DNA from: Methanobrevibacter ruminantium M1
GTDB lineage: Archaea > Methanobacteriota > Methanobacteria > Methanobacteriales > Methanobacteriaceae
Reading direction: 5' to 3'
NCBI RefSeq assembly: GCF_000024185.1
Contig: NC_013790.1
Coordinates: 2,293,001 to 2,357,000 of the forward strand
DNA length: 64,000 bases
Made by a program: the position numbers and the translations under genes. The notes under the pieces were generated by a model. It did no database searches. It had not been told where the DNA came from and was given only the letters and a program-made list of their open reading frames with translations. Below, piece after piece: positions 36,769 to 45,865 of the stretch (its first letter is position 1; each line of letters starts with the position of its first letter).

Positions 36769-38964
36769 TTATCCTAAGTAGTGGTCCGGACCGAATGGTT
36801 CAGGAGCCAATCCTTTTCTTTGTCTAATTTCTCTTACAATTTGACCTTGCAATTCTCTTGGTAATCTTTCGAATCCAGAGTTTTCAGTAGACCATAAACA
36901 TCTGCCTTGAGTTGCAGATCTGATCTCACCAGCAAAACCAAACATTTCAGCTACAGGTACTTTAGCTTCAACATTTACCATATCACCTTCAGTTGGCATG
37001 TCGATGATTTGACCTCTTCTGTTTAGGATTTCCTTAGTAACAGATCCCATATAGTCAGTTGGGGTGTTAATGAATACCTTTTGAACAGGTTCAAGTAATG
37101 TTGGGTCAGCCATCATCATACCACCCTTAATAGCGTTACGGATAGCAGGCAAGATTTGAGCAGGTCCTCTGTGAACTGCGTCTTCGTGAAGCTTTGCATC
37201 TACAAGAGTGAATTTCATTCCCATTGCAATCTCGTTTGCAACTGGACCTTCTTCAAGTGCAGATTCGAAACCTTCAATGACAAGCTCCTTGATCTCATCT
37301 AAGTATTGGATACCACGGGTCATGTTGATGAATAAGGACTTGTTGTAAACATCCCATACTCTTCTAGCTTCTTCCTTGTCAAGGCCGTGGTCAATGAATT
37401 GTTGAGCTTCTTCTTTAGCTTTGATTTTACCTTCCTTGATGTCACCGTTTTGCAATGCTTCAAATATTGAATCGTCTAAAGGTGAAACTTCAAGGTATAA
37501 TCTGTTATGCTTGTTTGGAGATTTACCTTCTACAGGGTTTGGAGTTTTTCCTGCAACAGTTTCTCTGTATACAACAATAGGTTCGGAAGTGAGGATGTCT
37601 ACACCCTTATTGTTGATTCTTACACCAATAACTTCCAAGTGAAGCTCTCCCATACCTGAAACTAAGTGTTCACCGGTTTCTTCGTTAATGTTAACGTGAA
37701 TGGTTGGGTCTTCTTTTGCAGTTTGTCTTAACACTTCAATAAGCTTAGGTAAGTCCTTAGTGTTTTTAGCTTCTACAGCAACGGTAACTACAGGTTCGGA
37801 GATGTGTTCGATTCCTTCAAACTCTACAATCTTGTTTTCAGGAGAACAGATGGTTTCCCCAGCGGTAGCTCCTTTTGCACCGGTAATGTAAACAATGTTA
37901 CCAGCTGGAACCTTTTCAGTAGGAACTCTTTCAGGACCGAAGAAAACACCTACTTGCTGTACTCTGGATCTTGCTTGACCTCCTACTAAGTAGACTTCAC
38001 TACCTTGTTCTACAGTACCTCCGTATACTCTACCGGTAGCAACTTCACCAGCGTGCTTATCTACAGATACGTTGGTTACCATTACAGCTAAAGGTCCGTC
38101 AGGGCTGGTATTAATCATAGTTTGACCAGCTTCGCTTTCAATGTCTCCATCCCAAATGTTAGGACATCTGTATTGTTGGGAAACTTCAGGGGATGGCAAG
38201 TGTTCTACTACCATACCTAATAATACATCAGCTAAAGGTACTTTCTTAGCTAATTCTTTTTGATTTTCATCATTACAGTAATCGATAATGTCTTTGAAGT
38301 TGATTCCGGTTTCTTGCATCATAGGAATGTTGATAGCCCAGTTGTGGTATGCTGAACCGAATGCTACACTACCGTCATCCACTTTTACAAGCCATTCGTC
38401 TTTCTTATCTTTAGGAGCCATTTTAGTGATTAACTTGTTAGCTTCATTGATAATTCCAATGAACTTGTTTGCTAACTCTTCAGGTCCTAATTTTACTTCG
38501 TTGATTAATCTGTCAACTTTGTTAATGAATAATACTGGTTTAACCTTTTCTCTTAAAGCTTGTCTGAGTACGGTTTCAGTTTGAGGCATGATACCTTCAA
38601 CCGCACATACAACTACTACTGCACCGTCTACAGCTCTCATTGCACGAGTTACGTCTCCACCGAAGTCAACGTGACCTGGAGTGTCGATTAAGTTAATAAG
38701 ATATTCATCGCCATGGTATTCGTGTACCATGGATACGTTTGCAGCGTCAATGGTAATACCACGAGCTTGTTCTTGTTCGTCGAAATCCAAGAATCTTTGA
38801 TCTCCTGCAAGCTCTTCGGAAATCATTCCAGCACCTGCCAAGAGGTTGTCGGATAATGTGGTCTTACCGTGGTCAATGTGTGCACAGATACCTATGTTTC
38901 TGATATTTTTAGGTTGGTACATCAATTCTTTGATTTTTGCAATCATTTTGTCTCGTCTACTCAA
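36769..38964 (-). CDS. fusA: Elongation factor 2
   Basis: 731-aa archaeal EF-2, the translocation GTPase. The P loop is [15 protein letters not shown], switch [18 protein letters not shown] for guanine. The diphthamide His is in [16 protein letters not shown]. The longest frame begins at 38976 (MVMIL), but relatives start [14 protein letters not shown]. That corresponds to a TTG at 38964 which follows GGTGAT at the right distance, so I use it. Follows rpsG in the usual archaeal order rpsL-rpsG-fusA-tuf-rpsJ. Confidence 0.97.
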   Translation of the reverse strand: MSRRDKMIAKIKELMYQPKNIRNIGICAHIDHGKTTLSDNLLAGAGMISEELAGDQRFLDFDEQEQARGITIDAANVSMVHEYHGDEYLINLIDTPGHVDFGGDVTRAMRAVDGAVVVVCAVEGIMPQTETVLRQALREKVKPVLFINKVDRLINEVKLGPEELANKFIGIINEANKLITKMAPKDKKDEWLVKVDDGSVAFGSAYHNWAINIPMMQETGINFKDIIDYCNDENQKELAKKVPLADVLLGMVVEHLPSPEVSQQYRCPNIWDGDIESEAGQTMINTSPDGPLAVMVTNVSVDKHAGEVATGRVYGGTVEQGSEVYLVGGQARSRVQQVGVFFGPERVPTEKVPAGNIVYITGAKGATAGETICSPENKIVEFEGIEHISEPVVTVAVEAKNTKDLPKLIEVLRQTAKEDPTIHVNINEETGEHLVSGMGELHLEVIGVRINNKGVDILTSEPIVVYRETVAGKTPNPVEGKSPNKHNRLYLEVSPLDDSIFEALQNGDIKEGKIKAKEEAQQFIDHGLDKEEARRVWDVYNKSLFINMTRGIQYLDEIKELVIEGFESALEEGPVANEIAMGMKFTLVDAKLHEDAVHRGPAQILPAIRNAIKGGMMMADPTLLEPVQKVFINTPTDYMGSVTKEILNRRGQIIDMPTEGDMVNVEAKVPVAEMFGFAGEIRSATQGRCLWSTENSGFERLPRELQGQIVREIRQRKGLAPEPFGPDHYLG

Positions 38965-39096
38965 AATCATCACCATATAAACATATGTTTAATTGAAATC
39001 CATTATATTGTCATTCTTAAATGAAATTTTTTAAAAAAATAATAAAAAATTAAAAAAAATAATTAATTAATTTTGAACTGATTCTAAAATAAAACC

Positions 39097-39190
39097 ATTT
39101 AGAAAAGTCTAAAAAATTAAAAGATTTAGAAAAGTCTAAAGAATTAAAAGATTTAGAAAAGTCTAAAAAATTAAAAGATTTAGAAATAAA
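39097..39190. repeat. 27-bp tandem repeat between fusA and rpsG
   Basis: Copies of atttagaaaagtctaaa... begin at 39097, 39124, 39151 and 39178. The unit is itself partly palindromic (ttagaaaagtctaa). The array lies between rpsG and fusA and has no coding role that I can support. Confidence 0.8.
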
Positions 39191-39230
39191 AGTTTCAAAA
39201 TTAATTTTATGATTATAAAAAGCACTAAAA

Positions 39231-39791
39231 TTAGTGTGCTGCTTTTGCAACTCTTTCTTTTTCTTCTTTTTTCTGTAAAGCGAAACTTCTAGTATCTTCT
39301 TCAGAAGCAAAGATGATTTCACTTGCTAAACATTCAGCAACAGATCTTTTGTTTTTGAATGCGGATTGTAAAGTTCCTCTTGTTAAGAATCCTAAAGAAA
39401 GGTCCACTCTTCTTTGTGGAGAAATGTCTACAGCAACTTGGTATCCGATACCACCGTATTTGATACGGGTAGTTTCTTCACGTGGAGAGGTGTTTTCAAT
39501 AGCCTTTACTAAAACTTGAACAGGGTTTTGTTTAGTTCTTCTATTGATAATTTCTAAAGCTTCCTTTACGATATTGTAAGCTTTGTTCTTTTTACCGGAG
39601 TTTCTTTCGGTTCTCATGATTTTGTTCATTAATCTTTCTACGATAGAAACATTGGATTTTGCAAATTGTCTTTTTACGTGTCTTCCTAAGGTATGAGGAA
39701 CAATGGTTTCATCAAGGCAAATGTATCTCTTTAAACCTAAGTCTTCCACTTCCACTTCATCAAGGTCCCATTTGTTAAATAATTTAGCCAT
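39231..39791 (-). CDS. rpsG: 30S ribosomal protein S7 (uS7)
   Basis: 186-aa uS7, a primary 16S rRNA binding protein. Typical segments are RHVKRQFAKSNVSIVERLMN and ARKKxNPVQVLVKAIEN-like sequence (here TKQNPVQVLVKAIENTSPRE), and KYGGIGYQVAVDISPQRRV. GAGGTAATATTT precedes the ATG. It is 14 bp downstream of rpsL, clearly cotranscribed. The last residues (EEKERVAKAAH) are the normal archaeal tail. Confidence 0.97.
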   Translation of the reverse strand: MAKLFNKWDLDEVEVEDLGLKRYICLDETIVPHTLGRHVKRQFAKSNVSIVERLMNKIMRTERNSGKKNKAYNIVKEALEIINRRTKQNPVQVLVKAIENTSPREETTRIKYGGIGYQVAVDISPQRRVDLSLGFLTRGTLQSAFKNKRSVAECLASEIIFASEEDTRSFALQKKEEKERVAKAAH

Positions 39792-39805
39792 AAATATTAC
39801 CTCAC

Positions 39806-40231
39806 TTATCTTACAGGTTTATCAATCTTTCCACTTACCATTTCAGATAAGGCAACGTTGTTGACTTTACTTACTTTCCAACGAACTCCAGGAATGTCTC
39901 CCATGGATCTTCCGGATGGTCCGCCGATACCTTCAATCATTACTTCATCGTGCTCATCGATAAAACCGATTGCACCGTCACCTGGTGCGAATGCAGTAAT
40001 TTGCTTACCGTTTTTGATTAATTGTACACGAATACATTTACGGATAGCGGAGTTAGGTTGCTTAGCTTCTACTCCCACTTTTTCAATAACGATTCCTCTT
40101 GCTTGAGGAGCCCCTTCGAGAGGGTCTGCTTTTACATCTAAACGTAATGCTCTTCTTTTATAATCTACGTCTTTCCATTTAAAATTTTGTCTATTCTTTT
40201 TAAGCTTTTTTGCAGCAAAAAGTCCTGGCAT
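39806..40231 (-). CDS. rpsL: 30S ribosomal protein S12 (uS12)
   Basis: 141-aa uS12 of the decoding centre. The conserved core [20 protein letters not shown] and [17 protein letters not shown] are present. The N terminus is the archaeal form ([19 protein letters not shown]). AAGGAGAATAA precedes the ATG. First gene of the rpsL-rpsG-fusA run. In most methanogens nusA lies close upstream, but here a 1.17-kb spacer with structured elements separates them. Confidence 0.97.
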   Translation of the reverse strand: MPGLFAAKKLKKNRQNFKWKDVDYKRRALRLDVKADPLEGAPQARGIVIEKVGVEAKQPNSAIRKCIRVQLIKNGKQITAFAPGDGAIGFIDEHDEVMIEGIGGPSGRSMGDIPGVRWKVSKVNNVALSEMVSGKIDKPVR

Positions 40232-40315
40232 ATTTATTCTCCTTTAAAATTTATAGGGCAAAGTCCCATTAAAGTTTTTTGAATAAATTATAAGATTAAA
40301 ATAAATATTCTAAGC

Positions 40316-40504
40316 AAATAGAAATCCACCGCTGCGATTTACTATTATACAATGAATTAATTTAACTGAATATTCTTATTATCGCCACTGGCTGATTAGA
40401 CCAGATTTTTAATATTCTTATCACTGATACTGGCTGATTTAAGCCAATATCCTTAAAATACACAAATAATGAAAATTGTATAATAGCAATCTAAACTTCT
40501 ATTT
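40316..40504 (-). ncRNA. Candidate structured RNA or leader upstream of rpsL
   Basis: Three nested helices pair the ends of a 189-nt stretch: aaatagaa with ttctattt (40316-40323, 40497-40504), gatt with aatc (40336-40339, 40488-40491), and ctattatacaat with attgtataatag (40342-40353, 40475-40486; 12 bp perfect). Inside are two related 30-bp units at 40369 and 40411 sharing aatattctta and actggctgatt, each able to form a small hairpin around the TGGC/GCCA bases. This is a multibranch shape. It lies 85-273 nt before the rpsL ATG on that strand, so a regulatory leader or a separate RNA are both possible. It does not match any RNA family I know. The strand is inferred. Confidence 0.5.
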
Positions 40505-40842
40505 AAGATTAGAATGAAATATAGAATCTAAATAAATAATAAAAAACTAATTGAATTTATTAAATAAATTAAAAAACATACAAATATTATCTTTAATAAA
40601 TACCAATAGTTCTAACTTGAATTAGCATATAAACAAATCTGCTAATTAATTGAAAAATAATATTGTTAAATCTTATTTAAATAAGAGATAAATTACTCAT
40701 AGGTGTCAAAATAAGTTATTTAAGATATATAATAACTAAAATAATGAATCAATTCCTATAAAATATTAGATTTAAAATATAACAATTGCACACACGTTAT
40801 ATTCAAATCAATATGAATTTATCTGTAAAAATGATAGGTAAA

Positions 40843-40913
40843 CTATAAACTGAAAACCATAGCCAAAATGCACACGAAAGCTATTGGTTTTTTAATAATA
40901 AAAAGATTATAGT
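40843..40913. other. Second structured element in the nusA-rpsL spacer
   Basis: aaaaccatagc (40853-40863) pairs with gctattggtttt (40880-40891) with one bulged base; actataa (40842-40848) pairs with ttatagt (40907-40913) outside it. The right arm ends in TTTTTT on the plus strand. Role and strand unknown. Confidence 0.4.
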
Positions 40914-41397
40914 CAAATATTATATAAAAAATCACTAAAAAAGATATAAAAATCTTGTCTTGATATAATATTACCTATTATAACAATATATTAGAATAAC
41001 TTTATTAATAAATGTTTGGTTTTTCCACATTTTTAATAAGCTAGTTAAAAAAAGTTTGTAAAAAATATTATAAAAATTATAAATATTATAAAATATTATT
41101 AATTAGAACTCAGACCTTGAGATCAAATTAAAATAAATTAAAAATTAATCCATAAGATTAATCAGATTCGGATTTTCTTAAATCGAATTTTTAAAAAAAA
41201 ATAATAAAATCAAATTATATTTAAAAATAACTAGCAATTAATTTCCAAATAGGAAAATAGAATTAAACCAATTAGATTTAAATAAATAATTGATTTTATA
41301 AAACTTTATTCATAAACAATAATGCAAAAAAAGACAATTCTTTAGCAATAATAATTAAGTCCTTAAATAATGATTAATCATCAAATAAGGAAAAGAC

Positions 41398-41829
41398 TTA
41401 TTTTAAAACAATATTGCTAATGTTGTGTTGTCTTTTAGCTAATAATTTTGCTCTTTCAATGTTGATTCCGCCTTTACCAATTGCTATTCTTTTGTTTGAA
41501 GAATCGGTATTAACAAAAGCTATCTTTTCATCATTGTTTTTAGTAACAATCTTAATAGACTTCAATTCAGCTGGAGATAAGATGTTCTTAATGAACTGTT
41601 CTGGGTCCTCATTATACTCAATGATTTCCACACCTCTTCCAACTGCCTTTTTAACTTTAGTTACGGTAGTTCCGCCTTTAGCAATAGCTAAACCCATATC
41701 TCCGTTTTTAACAACAAAGGTAACCTTGGAATTTTCATCGTCAATAATGCAATCCTTAACCATTGCACCAGTCATACTCTCAAAAAGAGCAATGAATCTC
41801 ATATCATTTGCATTAAATTTAATAGACAC
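41398..41829 (-). CDS. nusA: NusA-like transcription termination/antitermination factor
   Basis: 143-aa archaeal NusA, which consists of two KH RNA-binding domains without the bacterial N- and C-terminal parts. KH motifs are visible at GLAIAKGGTTVTKVKKAVG and KRIAIGKGGINIERAKLLAK. It starts with GTG at 41829 (MSIKFNANDMRFIAL), the family N terminus, preceded by GGGGTAGATT. It is 6 bp after rpl30e, as in the conserved archaeal order. Probably binds nascent or ribosomal RNA and RNA polymerase. Confidence 0.93.
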   Translation of the reverse strand: MSIKFNANDMRFIALFESMTGAMVKDCIIDDENSKVTFVVKNGDMGLAIAKGGTTVTKVKKAVGRGVEIIEYNEDPEQFIKNILSPAELKSIKIVTKNNDEKIAFVNTDSSNKRIAIGKGGINIERAKLLAKRQHNISNIVLK

Positions 41830-41835
41830 AAAAAT

Positions 41836-42135
41836 CTACCCCATTGCTTCTAAGATAGTAGAATCTCCTGGATCGTTTATGATTAAAGTAGCTACAGTGA
41901 AAGGTTTACCACAAACAGAACCTAAGTCTACACTAGTACCTTCATATACAATGAAAGGAATTTCAGAGAGATTTGCATAATATTCAACGTCTTCTAAAAT
42001 TTCTTTAGGACTGTTAGCTGCAACAACTGCAAGTTTACCTTTACCTAATTTTAAAGATTGAATAGATTTTTCAGAGCCGAGGGTCACATCTCCTGTGTCT
42101 ACAGCGACTCTTATTCCTCTTTCTACGTCCATCAT
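41836..42135 (-). CDS. rpl30e: 50S ribosomal protein L30e (eL30)
   Basis: 99-aa eL30 of the L7Ae/L30e RNA-binding family. It has VDTGDVTLGSEKSIQSLKLG, then KLAVVAANSPKEILEDVEYY and IPFIVYEGTSVDLGSVCGKP. In archaea this gene follows rpoA2 directly; here 6.5 kb of other sequence lies between. GGAGGCAG precedes ATG ATG; the second ATG (42132) is also possible. Overlaps no gene; nusA follows after 6 bp. Confidence 0.95.
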   Translation of the reverse strand: MMDVERGIRVAVDTGDVTLGSEKSIQSLKLGKGKLAVVAANSPKEILEDVEYYANLSEIPFIVYEGTSVDLGSVCGKPFTVATLIINDPGDSTILEAMG

Positions 42136-42582
42136 CTGCCTCCTAAATTTTGATTTAAAAAATTACTTTAAATAGGAATTTAAAAACCTAATAAGTAATG
42201 GTATAGATTAATTTAAAGTGCTATTAATTAAATTAAATAAAAAATTAAATAACAATTAAAAATTAAACTAACATTATTAAATATAACACTTATTATATAT
42301 AAATATTCGGACTGTTTCATTATAAATTATAAATTTTTAAAATATTAAATTTTATTAAGGAAACATATGAAACACTTATAAAAATACTACTATTGAATGA
42401 AGAATCTTTTTAAATTCCTATAAAATAGTAGCATCTTTTCAGTGAAATGATTTTAGAAAAATTAATTATATCTTAAAATAAAAAAAATATTTTAAATAAT
42501 AAAATTAAATATAATAATAAAGCTTTAAATTATAAAGAAGTATACAATTTAATTTTGAATAAAACACAGAGGGGGATAAATA
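42136..42582. other. Divergent spacer between rpl30e and the HEPN-like gene
   Basis: 447 bp holding the promoters of both flanking genes. It contains a stem actactat/atagtag (about 42388 and 42426) and tgtttcat/atgaaaca arms further left. No gene seen. Confidence 0.5.
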
Positions 42583-43827
42583 ATGGCAAAATATGACATT
42601 TCAATGATTAAAGATAATAACTATTATAAAGAACAATGTGAACATGCTGAAGAATCTCTAAACAAAAAATGGTATTCTGAATCAATTTTAACAATGGCAA
42701 TAACTCTTGAAGAATTAACTGAAGAATTAATCAAATATACCAAAAATATTTCCGATGGAAAATTAAGTCAAAGAGATAAGATATGGATATTAAAAGATAA
42801 TGGAATCACCAATTACAATATATATAACTATTTACGTGAAGCAAACATCTCAAGAAACAAATTAGTACATGGAGAAATACCTAGAAATTATAGCAATACT
42901 TTTTCAATGTATAAAAACTTTTTAAAAATTGTATTTTGGTATGATGAAAATTATGTAATTGGAAAACTTAATACTAAAAGTAAACTAAAACAATATTTAA
43001 ATAAAGTTTGTGATGATTCACATATCCTCAATATCATAGAACAAGAAATTAATGATGGAGCAATAACTGAAAATCATCAAATAATTAAAAGACATAACAA
43101 AGAGTTAATTGATTATGTTGAATCTTTAAATATAGAATTAGAAATTAAAGAAAAATTAATAAAAGACATATATTCTGGAGTTACAAAAAATAGGTCCCAA
43201 ATAGAAGAAAAAATTAAGAGAGAAAAGAAAGATCCTATAATAGGTGTTGTAAACATAGTAAATACAGAAAACATGATGAAATACACAATCCAATCAACAG
43301 ATATTGACAAAGAAGTAAAAGAAAACATGGAAAAACTAGAAAACAACACACACGAAAACAAACAACTACAAGAAGACTACAACAAATACGGGCCGGAATC
43401 ATTCACTACAGAAACAGTAAACATATGCAAAAACGAAGAACTTAGCAAAATAACAAAAGAAGACGAAATAATATTCAATGCAAACAAATCATATAATAAT
43501 CGAAAAAAAGATATTAATCCTAAAATAGGCATTGCAAACATAATTAATACAGAAACCCTAATGAAATACACAATCCAATCAACAGACCTTGACAAAGAAA
43601 TCGAAGAAAATATAGGAAAACTAGAAAACAACACCCACGAAAATAAACAACTACAAGAGGATTACAACAAATACGGGCCGGAATCATTCACTATAGAAAC
43701 AGTAAACATATGCAAAAACGAAGAACTTAGCAAAATATTAAAAGAAGACGAAATAATATTCAATGCAAACAAATCCTATAATAACAATAAAAAAGAAGAA
43801 ACCGGAGAAAAAAATCATACCCTGTAA
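42583..43827 (+). CDS. HEPN-like domain protein with two degenerate GIY-YIG-like modules
   Basis: 414 aa. Residues 1-125 are helical with ISRNKLVHGE at 89-98, an R-N-x3-H motif (R91, H96) typical of HEPN domains, many of which are RNases. Residues 220-306 and 315-401 are two close copies of one module. Each reads like a GIY-YIG nuclease: a GVVNIVNTE strand where GIY would be, YTIQST where YIG would be, then LENNTHENKQLQEDYNKYG and SF, the familiar NxxH-N-LQ-NKYG-F signature. The catalytic Tyr, Gly and Arg positions are changed (GVV/GIA, TIQ, DKE), so both look inactive and may bind DNA or RNA. GAGGGGGATAAATA precedes the ATG. It converges on the hsp70/TPR genes. Assignment is by motif reading only. 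Confidence 0.75.
   Translation: MAKYDISMIKDNNYYKEQCEHAEESLNKKWYSESILTMAITLEELTEELIKYTKNISDGKLSQRDKIWILKDNGITNYNIYNYLREANISRNKLVHGEIPRNYSNTFSMYKNFLKIVFWYDENYVIGKLNTKSKLKQYLNKVCDDSHILNIIEQEINDGAITENHQIIKRHNKELIDYVESLNIELEIKEKLIKDIYSGVTKNRSQIEEKIKREKKDPIIGVVNIVNTENMMKYTIQSTDIDKEVKENMEKLENNTHENKQLQEDYNKYGPESFTTETVNICKNEELSKITKEDEIIFNANKSYNNRKKDINPKIGIANIINTETLMKYTIQSTDLDKEIEENIGKLENNTHENKQLQEDYNKYGPESFTIETVNICKNEELSKILKEDEIIFNANKSYNNNKKEETGEKNHTL
43240..43785 (+). repeat. Intragenic duplication of a 261-bp module
   Basis: 43240-43500 and 43525-43785 match along their length with mostly silent differences, 285 bp apart. The 3' halves are nearly identical (e.g. aaatacgggccggaatcatt in both), so the duplication or a gene conversion is recent. 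Confidence 0.9.
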
Positions 43828-43999
43828 AAAATCATAGCCCATAAAATCAATCTAACTTTTTTGCAATAGAGGAAAATAATCATTAAAAAAAAAACTAGAC
43901 AAGAAATTAGAAAACTAATTTAAAAAAAAATGTAAAAATTTAGTTATATAAAAAAATAATAAAATAGGACTCAAACATCCTATTTTTAATAGAAATTAA

Positions 44000-45736
44000 T
44001 TAATAATAAAAATCTTCAGATTCAATTTTTTCAATTAAATTTCGAAGATCTTTAGTAATTAATTTAATTAATTCAAAATTTTTTGGAATAACTAACAAAC
44101 CTTCAAGTTTTTCAATATTCTCGTTAACTCTATTTTTATCAGATATTAACATATGGCCACTATAGTTCTCGATTAGTTTTTTTCCTTCGAAAATAACTTC
44201 CTCAGCATCGTTAATAATATTTCTTTGTTTAATCTTTTCTTCATAATCACTTAAAAGATTCTCATTATCTAAACCTGCCTTCTTAATTTCTTCACTAGAC
44301 ATACGGTTACTTGAATCGAATGTCGCGGATAATTTTTTATTAGTGCTTAGTTCTTTTGCAGACAATCCCATTATTCCATTTTTATCAACTTTTAATTTAA
44401 CTTGGATTGCGACTTCGCCCTTAGGCCTTGGAGGAAGTCCCCTTAAAGTAAAAGAGTGAAGTGTATGATTTTCTTTTGCAAGAATAGATTCTCCCTCAAC
44501 GATTTGAATATTTGCACTTGTTTGATTATCACGCATAGTATGATATTCTTTAGTAACTTCTGCTGGAAGAGGAGTGTTTTTTGGAATAAGTGGATCAGAC
44601 TCTTTTTCATTAATTACAACACTCAATGTTAAAGAATTAATAGTGCCTACTGTAATTGGACCCCCTTTATATATGGATGCCCCTTGAGCAACGCATACCA
44701 TTGGATCAATACCTTCTGCAGCAGATTTGCCTAAAAGTTTTTCAATGCTTTCCCTAATAAGAGGCATTTTAGTAGGGCCTCCAACAAAAACCAAAAAGTC
44801 AATATCGTCTTTTGTTAATTTAGCATCCTTAAGTGCCTCAAGAACTTTTTCTTTACTTCCTTTTACAACTTCATCAGATAACTTATTTAAATCAGACCGG
44901 TTTACATTTTTATCCAAATTAATACGTTGCCCTTTATCAGTCATTACAATAGAATCTATATGAACATTAGTAGTTTTGGTGCTGGATAATTCTATCTTAG
45001 CGATTTCAGTAGCATTATACAAATCAATAAGAGGATCATATTCAGGAGTTATATAATCTTCTAGCTTTAATCCATTTTGTTCTTCAAAGTCTCTTTGAAG
45101 ATAATCCCGCAAAGCCATAGTAATATTCCGACCACCAAATCTAGCTCCAGTAGTGACTTTTGGAACAAGTTCAGAACCATCAAAGGCTCCAATGATAATG
45201 TCTAAAGTGCCCCCTCCCATATCGAATACTAAAATATTGCCTAAAAAATTTTTTGTGAGACTATAAGTCAAACATGCGGCTGTAGGTTCATCAACAAGAG
45301 CTTCGACTTCAAAACCAGCAATTTCCCCAGCTTCCATAGTTGCATTTCTAGCATCATTATCAAAACTAGCAGGTACGCTAATAACTGCTTTATTAATAGG
45401 TTTACCTAAATAAGCTTCAGCATCTCTTTTTATACGACCTAAAACATAAGAAGTAATCTCTTGAGGAAGTTTATCTTCACCATTAAATTTAATAGTTTCA
45501 TTTTCACCCATTTTTAATTTAAATTCTGCAACAGAATTACTAGCATTACTTGCCATTTGCTTTTTTGCATGATGTCCCACTAGCAATTCACCATTTTCAT
45601 TTACTGCAACAACACTAGGGAAATAATCATAACCCATAGCACTAGGAATTATTTGAAATTTTTCATCTTTATAAATACAAGCTGCAGAATTTGTAGTTCC
45701 AAAATCAATACCAATTATAATATCTTCATTATTCAA
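44000..45736 (-). CDS. Hsp70 family protein (DnaK-like)
   Basis: 578-aa Hsp70. The nucleotide-binding domain shows phosphate 1 GIDFGTTNSAACIY, phosphate 2 VLVFDMGGGTLDIIIGAF, and adenosine motif FLVFVGGPTKMPLIRESIEK. The substrate domain has MRDNQTSANIQIVEGE and HTLHSFTLRGLPPRPKG; the C-terminal lid is somewhat short. An ATP-driven chaperone, but its context (a TPR protein, no GrpE or DnaJ beside it) and its divergent sequence suggest a specialised Hsp70, not the housekeeping dnaK. The frame opens at 45754, but GGGGGT lies 6 nt before a TTG at 45736, which I choose. The TPR gene is 129 bp upstream. Confidence 0.9.
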   Translation of the reverse strand: MNNEDIIIGIDFGTTNSAACIYKDEKFQIIPSAMGYDYFPSVVAVNENGELLVGHHAKKQMASNASNSVAEFKLKMGENETIKFNGEDKLPQEITSYVLGRIKRDAEAYLGKPINKAVISVPASFDNDARNATMEAGEIAGFEVEALVDEPTAACLTYSLTKNFLGNILVFDMGGGTLDIIIGAFDGSELVPKVTTGARFGGRNITMALRDYLQRDFEEQNGLKLEDYITPEYDPLIDLYNATEIAKIELSSTKTTNVHIDSIVMTDKGQRINLDKNVNRSDLNKLSDEVVKGSKEKVLEALKDAKLTKDDIDFLVFVGGPTKMPLIRESIEKLLGKSAAEGIDPMVCVAQGASIYKGGPITVGTINSLTLSVVINEKESDPLIPKNTPLPAEVTKEYHTMRDNQTSANIQIVEGESILAKENHTLHSFTLRGLPPRPKGEVAIQVKLKVDKNGIMGLSAKELSTNKKLSATFDSSNRMSSEEIKKAGLDNENLLSDYEEKIKQRNIINDAEEVIFEGKKLIENYSGHMLISDKNRVNENIEKLEGLLVIPKNFELIKLITKDLRNLIEKIESEDFYY

Positions 45737-45865
45737 ATTAATACCCCCTAACAATTATTATATGATAATAACTATTAATCATTATCTAATCTTATTTATG
45801 GTTAGAATTCTTTAATTTTGACAAATTTCCTTACTTTTCGTTGAAATATATCAAATTCTCCTAAA

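Larger units (their letters stand above)
40232..41397. other. 1.17-kb non-coding spacer between nusA and rpsL
   Basis: No credible gene on either strand. It holds a large base-paired element (40316-40504) and a second hairpin (40843-40913). A further stem (attcg-gattt with aaatcgaat, about 41166-41188) is followed by T on the plus strand. The rest is AT-rich. It breaks a gene order that is tight in related methanogens. Confidence 0.7.

Noticed and set aside
39050-39322. 90-aa minus-strand frame with a SKSFNFLDF repeat
   Set aside because: It only exists because the 27-bp spacer repeat is a multiple of three; its start lies inside rpsG in another frame and there is no ribosome site.
40842-40870. 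C/D box small RNA (atgatag ... ctga near the second hairpin)
   Set aside because: Only imperfect C and single D boxes; no matching C'/D' pair and no convincing guide.
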